This document shows, piece after piece, positions 27,323 through 32,091 of a stretch of DNA of 32,091 bases. The stretch's first letter is position 1, and every line of letters starts with the position of its first letter. The notes below the pieces were generated by a model. It did not search any database and was not told the origin of the DNA. It saw only the letters and a list, made by a program, of their open reading frames with translations. The DNA comes from Cryobacterium algoritolerans (lineage in GTDB: Bacteria > Actinomycetota > Actinomycetes > Actinomycetales > Microbacteriaceae): positions 1-32,091 of the forward strand of contig NZ_SOFP01000012.1 in the NCBI RefSeq assembly GCF_004402785.1, given 5' to 3'. A program made the position numbers and the translations under genes.

Positions 27323-29386
27323 TTAGATGTGACCGGCCTTCTCCATCTGGCGCAGTTCCCGCTTCAACTCGGAAACCTCGTCACGCAGCCGTGCCGCGAG
27401 TTCGAACTTGAGCTCCCCGGCGGCCTCGAGCATCTGTCCGTTCAAGTCCGAGATGATGGACTCCAAGTCGTTGGCGCCGTTGGCGGCGATGCCCTGGCGG
27501 CGAGGTGTCGGCGCGAGTCCCTTTCGCCGCTCGGTGCGGCCGGCCAGAAGCTCGGCGGTGTCCGCCTCCTCCCGGGCGAGCACCTCTGTGATGTCCGCGA
27601 TCCGTTTGCGAAGCGGAGTCGGGTCGATCCCGTGCAGGGTGTTGTAGGCGACCTGCTTCTCCCGGCGGCGGTCGGTTTCGTCGATGGCGCGTTCCATCGA
27701 CGCGGTGAGCCGATCCGCGTACATGTGCACCTCGCCCGAGACGTTGCGGGCCGCGCGCCCGATGGTCTGGATGAGCGAGGTCGCCGAACGTAGGAACCCC
27801 TCCTTGTCGGCGTCGAGGATGGCGACAAGCGACACCTCCGGCAGGTCGAGTCCTTCCCTGAGAAGATTGATTCCGACGAGCACGTCATACACACCCGCGC
27901 GGAGCTCCGTGAGCAGCTCCACCCGACGCAGGGTGTCCACGTCGGAATGCAGGTAGCGAACCCGCACTCCGGCCTCGGTGAGGAAGTCGGTGAGTTCCTC
28001 GGCCATTTTCTTGGTCAACGTCGTAACGAGCACGCGTTCGTTGCGCTCGACCCTCTTGTGAATCTCTTCGAGGAGGTCGTCGATCTGCCCCTTGCTGGGT
28101 TTCACGACGATCTGCGGGTCAATCAGCCCGGTCGGACGGATGATCTGCTCCACGACGCCGTCGGCGATGCCCATCTCGTACTTGCCGGGCGTCGCGGACA
28201 GGTAGACCGTCTGGCCGACCCTGCCCTTGAATTCATTGAATTTGAGTGGCCTGTTGTCCAGGGCGCTGGGAAGCCGGAATCCATGCTCGACGAGGGTGCG
28301 CTTGCGGGAGGAGTCACCCTCATACATGGCGCCGATCTGGGGGACGGTGACGTGCGACTCGTCGATGACCATCAGGAAATCGTCGGGGAAGTAGTCGAGC
28401 AGGCAATGCGGCGCCTCCCCCGGCTGCCGGGCATCGATGTGCCGAGAGTAATTCTCAATCCCGGAGCAGAACCCGATCTGCTCCATCATCTCCAGGTCGA
28501 AGGTGGTGCGCATCCGGAGGCGCTGGGCCTCGAGGAGCTTACCCTCGCGTTCGAGCTGTTCGAGGCGTTCGGCCAGCTCCTCCTGGATGGTGCCGATGGC
28601 TCGCTGCATGACCTCAGTGCTGGCTACGTAGTGCGACCCGGGGAATACGGAGACGGAGTCGAGCTTGCGCACGATGTCGCCGGTCAGCGGGTGCAGGCTG
28701 TACAGCGCCTCGATCTCGTCGCCGAACATCTCGATCCGAATCGCGAGTTCCTCGTACATCGGGATGATCTCGATGGTGTCGCCCCGCACCCGGAAGTGCC
28801 CTCGGGAGAAGTCGACGTCGTTGCGCTGGTACTGCATGGCGACGAACCGGCGGACGAGCCACTCCCGGCTGACCTTTTGGCCGACTTGGAGGGCAATCAT
28901 GGCCTCGAGGTAGCCCTCCGGGGTGCCGAGGCCATAGATGCACGAGACGGTGGACACGACGATCACGTCGCGCCGGCTGAGCAACGAGTTGGTGGTGGAG
29001 TGCCGCAGCCGCTCCACCTCCGCGTTGATCGACGAGTCCTTCTCGATGAAGGTGTCTGTCTGCGGAACGTAGGCCTCAGGCTGGTAGTAGTCGTAGTAGG
29101 AGACGAAGTACTCGACGGCGTTGTTGGGCATCAGCTCGCGGAACTCGTTCACCAGCTGCGCGGCCAGGGTCTTGTTGTGGGCGAGCACCAGAGTGGGGCG
29201 TTGCACCTGCTCGATCAGCCACGCGGTGGTTGCCGATTTACCGGTTCCGGTGGCGCCGAGGAGCACGATGTCGGTCTCACCGGCGTTGATCCGGCCGGCC
29301 AGCTCGGCGATCGCGGTCGGCTGGTCACCGCTCGGGGTGTACTCGCTCACGACCTCGAAGGGATGTACAGAGCGCGTGGGTTCCAT
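27323..29386 (-). CDS. uvrB: Excinuclease ABC subunit B
   Basis: UvrB is the helicase-like ATPase that verifies damage and recruits UvrC. It has 687 residues and is complete. Walker A GATGTGKS (44-51), the beta-hairpin region ([17 protein letters not shown]) used to probe the lesion, the Walker B box VIDESH, and helicase motifs ([27 protein letters not shown]) are intact. The C-terminal UVR domain ([19 protein letters not shown]) that binds UvrC is also intact. The ATG is 9 bases after the coaE stop, with GGAG in the gap. It is separated from uvrA by the tandem-repeat spacer, which may carry a uvrA promoter. Confidence 0.98.
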   Translation of the reverse strand: MEPTRSVHPFEVVSEYTPSGDQPTAIAELAGRINAGETDIVLLGATGTGKSATTAWLIEQVQRPTLVLAHNKTLAAQLVNEFRELMPNNAVEYFVSYYDYYQPEAYVPQTDTFIEKDSSINAEVERLRHSTTNSLLSRRDVIVVSTVSCIYGLGTPEGYLEAMIALQVGQKVSREWLVRRFVAMQYQRNDVDFSRGHFRVRGDTIEIIPMYEELAIRIEMFGDEIEALYSLHPLTGDIVRKLDSVSVFPGSHYVASTEVMQRAIGTIQEELAERLEQLEREGKLLEAQRLRMRTTFDLEMMEQIGFCSGIENYSRHIDARQPGEAPHCLLDYFPDDFLMVIDESHVTVPQIGAMYEGDSSRKRTLVEHGFRLPSALDNRPLKFNEFKGRVGQTVYLSATPGKYEMGIADGVVEQIIRPTGLIDPQIVVKPSKGQIDDLLEEIHKRVERNERVLVTTLTKKMAEELTDFLTEAGVRVRYLHSDVDTLRRVELLTELRAGVYDVLVGINLLREGLDLPEVSLVAILDADKEGFLRSATSLIQTIGRAARNVSGEVHMYADRLTASMERAIDETDRRREKQVAYNTLHGIDPTPLRKRIADITEVLAREEADTAELLAGRTERRKGLAPTPRRQGIAANGANDLESIISDLNGQMLEAAGELKFELAARLRDEVSELKRELRQMEKAGHI

Positions 29387-29395
29387 GGCTCCAGT

Positions 29396-30025
29396 CTACG
29401 GAGCACCCCTGACATTCAGCTCGTCAGCGGCTCTGCGGACTCGGAGCCAGAGCTCGTCGACCTGGGCCAGAGTGTGGCTCAGGCTGCCTCCGGTGTCGAT
29501 GACCACGTCCGCGACGGCGCGGCGCTCGTCGTCAGTGGCCTGCGTGCGCATCCGGCGCAGCGCCTCCGCTTCGGCCATCCCCCGCAGCTCCACCATGCGC
29601 CGCACCCGTGTCGCCTCGTCAGCGTGGGTGACCACAATCAGGTCGAACGGATGGTCGACGCCGGCCTCCACCAGCAGCGGAACGTCGTAGACGACGACCG
29701 CGTGCGGGTCCCGCGCGGCGGCCTCGTGGATCAGCAGGTTCGACAGGGAGCGCACGGCCGGGTGCACAATCGCATTCAACACGGTGAGAGCCGCAGGGTC
29801 GGCGAAGACGATCGCCCCCAGCGCCGCCCGGTCCAGGCCGCCGTCCGGCGCGAGCACGGCCGGACCAAAGACGCCGATGATTCTGCCAAGGTCGGCAGTG
29901 CCGGGTTCAACCGCCACCCTGGCGAGACGGTCAGCGTCGATGTGCACGGCGCCGAGTTCGGCGAGCCTGCGCGCGACGGTGCTCTTTCCGGATGCGATCC
30001 CGCCGGTCAGTCCAATCAGGTACAC
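29396..30025 (-). CDS. coaE: Dephospho-CoA kinase
   Basis: CoaE phosphorylates dephospho-CoA, the last step of coenzyme A synthesis. The 209-residue form has the P-loop GGIASGKST (8-16), HIDADRLAR, VHPAVRSL and YDVPLLVEAG, matching the normal family. The GTG at 30025 is taken because the product then begins VYLIGLTGGIASGKS, the canonical N-terminus. Some actinobacterial CoaE proteins carry a C-terminal UPF0157 domain; this one does not. The frame is open further upstream (to 30169) but that part has no CoaE homology. The same rpsA-coaE-uvrB-uvrA order is known from Mycobacterium. Confidence 0.95.
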   Translation of the reverse strand: MYLIGLTGGIASGKSTVARRLAELGAVHIDADRLARVAVEPGTADLGRIIGVFGPAVLAPDGGLDRAALGAIVFADPAALTVLNAIVHPAVRSLSNLLIHEAAARDPHAVVVYDVPLLVEAGVDHPFDLIVVTHADEATRVRRMVELRGMAEAEALRRMRTQATDDERRAVADVVIDTGGSLSHTLAQVDELWLRVRRAADELNVRGAP

Positions 30026-30207
30026 CCGTGCAATGCTAACGTCCCTCAACGCACTCAGAACGCAGGACCGTCCACCGCTGGTGGCGCCCGTTACGGCGCA
30101 GCCAGCCAAGACCACGACGAGGAGGACGGAAAGGAATCCAGGGAATCGGGGCCCAGACCTGACCGCGGTCTACGGTGGGCACCGGTGTGGGCAAGCCCTG
30201 CACACAG

Positions 30208-30241
30208 AAACAGGCCGGACCCCGAAGGGCCCAGCCTGTTT
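30208..30241 (-). terminator. Hairpin terminator after rpsA (minus-strand specific)
   Basis: As minus-strand RNA, the arms 30241-30227 and 30222-30208 pair over 15 positions, including two G-U pairs, around a UUCG tetraloop, and the stem ends in UUU. On the plus strand the G-U pairs become A-C mismatches, so the structure is tuned to rpsA transcription. It starts 50 bases after the rpsA stop. Confidence 0.88.
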
Positions 30242-30291
30242 CAGCGCGTCCGCACCGTTACGGCGCCAACGGGCTAGTTTGAATCGCGCAT

Positions 30292-31749
30292 CTAGTTGGA
30301 ACTGGAGAGCTTCTCGCGCAGAGCGGCGAGGGCCTCGTCGTCCGCGAGCGTGCCGGCGCCGGCGGTCTCGCTGGAGAAGGTGGAGCCTGCCGCGGACGGG
30401 ACGTCGCCGGGGGCGATGATCTCGTCGTTCGCGGACGCAACCTGCTTCTTGTGTGCCTCCCAGCGAGCCTGGGCTGCAGCGTAGTCCTGCTCCCACTTCT
30501 CGCGCTGGGTTTCGAAGCCTTCGCGCCACTCGTTGGTCTCCGGGTCGAAGCCCTCAGGGTACTTGTAGTTGCCCTGGTCGTCGTACTCGGTGAGCATTCC
30601 GTAGAGTGCCGGGTCGAACTCGGTGCCCTCGGGGTCGACACCCTCGTTGGCCTGCTTGAGGCTCAGCGAGATGCGGCGACGCTCGAGGTCGATGTCGATG
30701 ACCTTGACGAAGACCTCGTCGCCGACGGAGACGACCTGCTCGGCGAGCTCAACATGCTTGCCGGAGAGCTCGGAGATGTGGACCAGACCCTCGATGCCCT
30801 CGGCGACGCGAACGAACGCGCCGAACGGGACGAGCTTGGTGACCTTACCCGGTGCGACCTGACCGATGGCGTGGGTGCGGGCGAAGACCTGCCAGGGGTC
30901 TTCCTGGGTGGCCTTGAGCGACAGCGACACGCGCTCGCGCTCGAGGTCGACCTCGAGGATCTCGACGGTGACTTCCTGGCCAACCTCAACGACCTCGCTG
31001 GCGTGCTCGATGTGCTTCCAGCTGAGCTCGGAGACGTGGACCAGACCGTCAACGCCGCCCAGGTCGACGAACGCACCGAAGTTGACGATCGACGAGACGA
31101 CGCCCTTGCGAACCTGTCCCTTCTGGAGGTTGTTGAGGAACGTGGTTCGGCTCTCGGACTGCGTCTGCTCGAGCAGGGCGCGACGGGACAGCACGACATT
31201 GTTGCGGTTCTTGTCGAGTTCGAGGATCTTGGCCTCGATCTCCTGGCCCAGGTACGGGGTCAGGTCGCGAACACGGCGCAACTCGATCAGCGATGCGGGC
31301 AGGAAGCCACGCAGGCCGATGTCCACGATGAGGCCACCCTTGACAACCTCGATGACCGAACCGGTGACAACGCCATCCGATTCCTTGATCTTCTCGACGT
31401 CGCCCCACGCACGCTCGTACTGAGCGCGCTTCTTGGACAGGATGAGACGGCCTTCTTTGTCTTCCTTCTGAAGAACGAGGGCCTCAACCAAGTCGCCGAC
31501 CTTGACGACATCGGAGGGGTCGACGTCGTGCTTGATGGAGAGTTCGCGGGAGGGGATGACACCCTCGGTCTTGTAGCCCACGTCGAGGAGAACCTCGTCG
31601 CGGTCGATCTTCACTACGGTTCCTTCGATGAGGTCACCGTCGTTGAAGAATTTCAGAGTCTTTTCGACCGCGGCAAGAAAGTCTTCAGCAGATCCAATGT
31701 CGTTGATGGCGACCTGCTTGGGTGCCCGTTCGGTCGTTGCGATTGTCAT
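30292..31749 (-). CDS. rpsA: 30S ribosomal protein S1
   Basis: S1 helps mRNA bind the ribosome. This 485-residue form has four S1 RNA-binding domains at about residues 38-107, 125-190, 211-279 and 296-365; the last two carry the clear GLVHVSELSWKH and GLVHISELSGKH motifs. Beyond residue 370 is a low-complexity acidic tail, with a coiled-coil-like stretch (QREKWEQDYAAAQARWEAHK), common in actinobacterial S1. The ATG at 31749 gives MTIATTERAPKQVAINDIGS, with GGAG about 11 bases upstream; a longer frame to 31914 has no support. It heads the minus-strand block. Confidence 0.97.
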   Translation of the reverse strand: MTIATTERAPKQVAINDIGSAEDFLAAVEKTLKFFNDGDLIEGTVVKIDRDEVLLDVGYKTEGVIPSRELSIKHDVDPSDVVKVGDLVEALVLQKEDKEGRLILSKKRAQYERAWGDVEKIKESDGVVTGSVIEVVKGGLIVDIGLRGFLPASLIELRRVRDLTPYLGQEIEAKILELDKNRNNVVLSRRALLEQTQSESRTTFLNNLQKGQVRKGVVSSIVNFGAFVDLGGVDGLVHVSELSWKHIEHASEVVEVGQEVTVEILEVDLERERVSLSLKATQEDPWQVFARTHAIGQVAPGKVTKLVPFGAFVRVAEGIEGLVHISELSGKHVELAEQVVSVGDEVFVKVIDIDLERRRISLSLKQANEGVDPEGTEFDPALYGMLTEYDDQGNYKYPEGFDPETNEWREGFETQREKWEQDYAAAQARWEAHKKQVASANDEIIAPGDVPSAAGSTFSSETAGAGTLADDEALAALREKLSSSN

Positions 31750-32091
31750 GTAGTAGTTGCTCCAGGATGGACATAGATCGGGCCATACACAGTAAGAATT
31801 CAAGTGTTGTGCACCGCGCACGGCAGCGGATAGATCGTCACAAACGTGACATTCAAGCTTAGCTCTTTGCGGACGGGCGCGGCAACTTGACGCGGAGCGG
31901 CCGCAGGGCGGCAATCTGACGGGTCTGGACCGGCTCGACCACCGGTACTCGACCGGCTCCCGCTGATAACCAGCGCCGCGGCCTAGCTGTTGTTCCCACG
32001 GAGGTTGTGTGCGTGGCGTGAGCTAAAAAGGTGAGGACCTCCGGTATCGATTGGGTTACCACACTCAAGCCGATGCCACGGAGGCCCTCAT
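31750..32091. promoter_or_regulatory. Gene-free region upstream of rpsA, with start signal of a plus-strand gene at the edge
   Basis: I see no convincing gene in these 342 bases. They probably hold the rpsA promoter (minus) and a divergent promoter. Notable elements are the inverted repeat GTCAC-AAAC-GTGAC (31837-31850), a direct repeat GACCGGCTC (31928-31936 and 31951-31959), and distant inverted arms CGGAGGT (31999-32005) and ACCTCCG (32037-32043). At the right edge GGAGG (32080-32084) is followed 5 bases later by AT at 32090-32091. This is probably the ribosome site and start codon of a plus-strand gene outside the window; polA is a guess from remembered synteny. Confidence 0.45.

Noticed and set aside
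27947..30277. Long plus-strand open frame antisense to uvrB and coaE (776 codons)
   Set aside because: It is a codon-bias shadow of two certain genes and has no known motif.
30451..31776. Plus-strand open frame antisense to rpsA (441 codons)
   Set aside because: It is a shadow of the four-domain S1 gene, and its repetitive V/L/D-rich composition reflects the S1 repeats.
31837..31850. CRP/GlxR-type operator before rpsA
   Set aside because: The dyad GTCAC-AAAC-GTGAC has the half-sites in the opposite order from TGTGA-N6-TCACA, so I record only an inverted repeat.
31859..32068. Minus-strand frame of 69 codons upstream of rpsA
   Set aside because: It has a TTG start without a ribosome site, low-complexity basic composition and no recognisable family; it lies where promoters are expected.

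Overview
The window is high-GC and encodes a run of well-known actinobacterial housekeeping genes. RbpA, WhiA and OpcA, the tkt-tal-(pgi)-zwf-opcA-pgl order and the frequent GTG starts all point to Actinomycetota. The RbpA sequence and the sufB/ctaA/ctaB/tkt neighbourhood look most like Microbacteriaceae; that family call is an inference from remembered synteny, not a search result.

Layout. Positions 1-1006 hold the start of sufB (minus strand; its 3' end is outside). A divergent spacer with several inverted repeats separates it from ctaA (plus, haem A synthase). Tail to tail with ctaA, its stop codon overlapping, is a four-gene OpuC/ProU-type osmoprotectant ABC transporter operon (minus, about 5936 to 2215), followed upstream by ctaB (minus, haem O synthase). 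A divergent region of about 300 bp leads into a six-gene plus-strand operon, tkt-tal-pgi-zwf-opcA-pgl (7331-15569), in which most junctions are 4-base stop/start overlaps. It ends at a strong hairpin terminator shared with the oncoming minus-strand block. From 15680 to 31749 every gene is on the minus strand. In transcription order they are rpsA, coaE, uvrB, uvrA, uvrC, rapZ, whiA, sodA, gapA, pgk, tpiA, secG, rbpA, with terminator-like hairpins after rpsA, sodA, tpiA and secG. The last 340 bases have no convincing gene, but end in a ribosome binding site followed by the first two bases of a probable plus-strand ATG.

How it works together. ctaB and ctaA make haem A for aa3-type cytochrome oxidase, and SufB belongs to Fe-S cluster assembly. 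The plus operon covers the oxidative entry (zwf with its partner opcA, then pgl) and the non-oxidative part (tkt, tal) of the pentose phosphate pathway, joined to glycolysis by pgi; gnd is not in the window. gapA-pgk-tpiA supply lower glycolysis. uvrA, uvrB and uvrC are the complete nucleotide-excision repair nuclease. rpsA, secG and rbpA serve translation, secretion and transcription initiation.

The coding content is core genome, and I see no undescribed multi-gene system. The points most worth a second look are non-coding: a six-copy 16-bp tandem repeat between uvrB and uvrA, a three-part CCGGA/TCCGG array over the probable sufB promoter, paired hairpins between tpiA and secG, and a lipoprotein-signal-like segment without a start codon in front of coaE. 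Two context points also stand out: the transporter operon lying between ctaA and ctaB, and the absence of a yvcK-like gene between rapZ and whiA.
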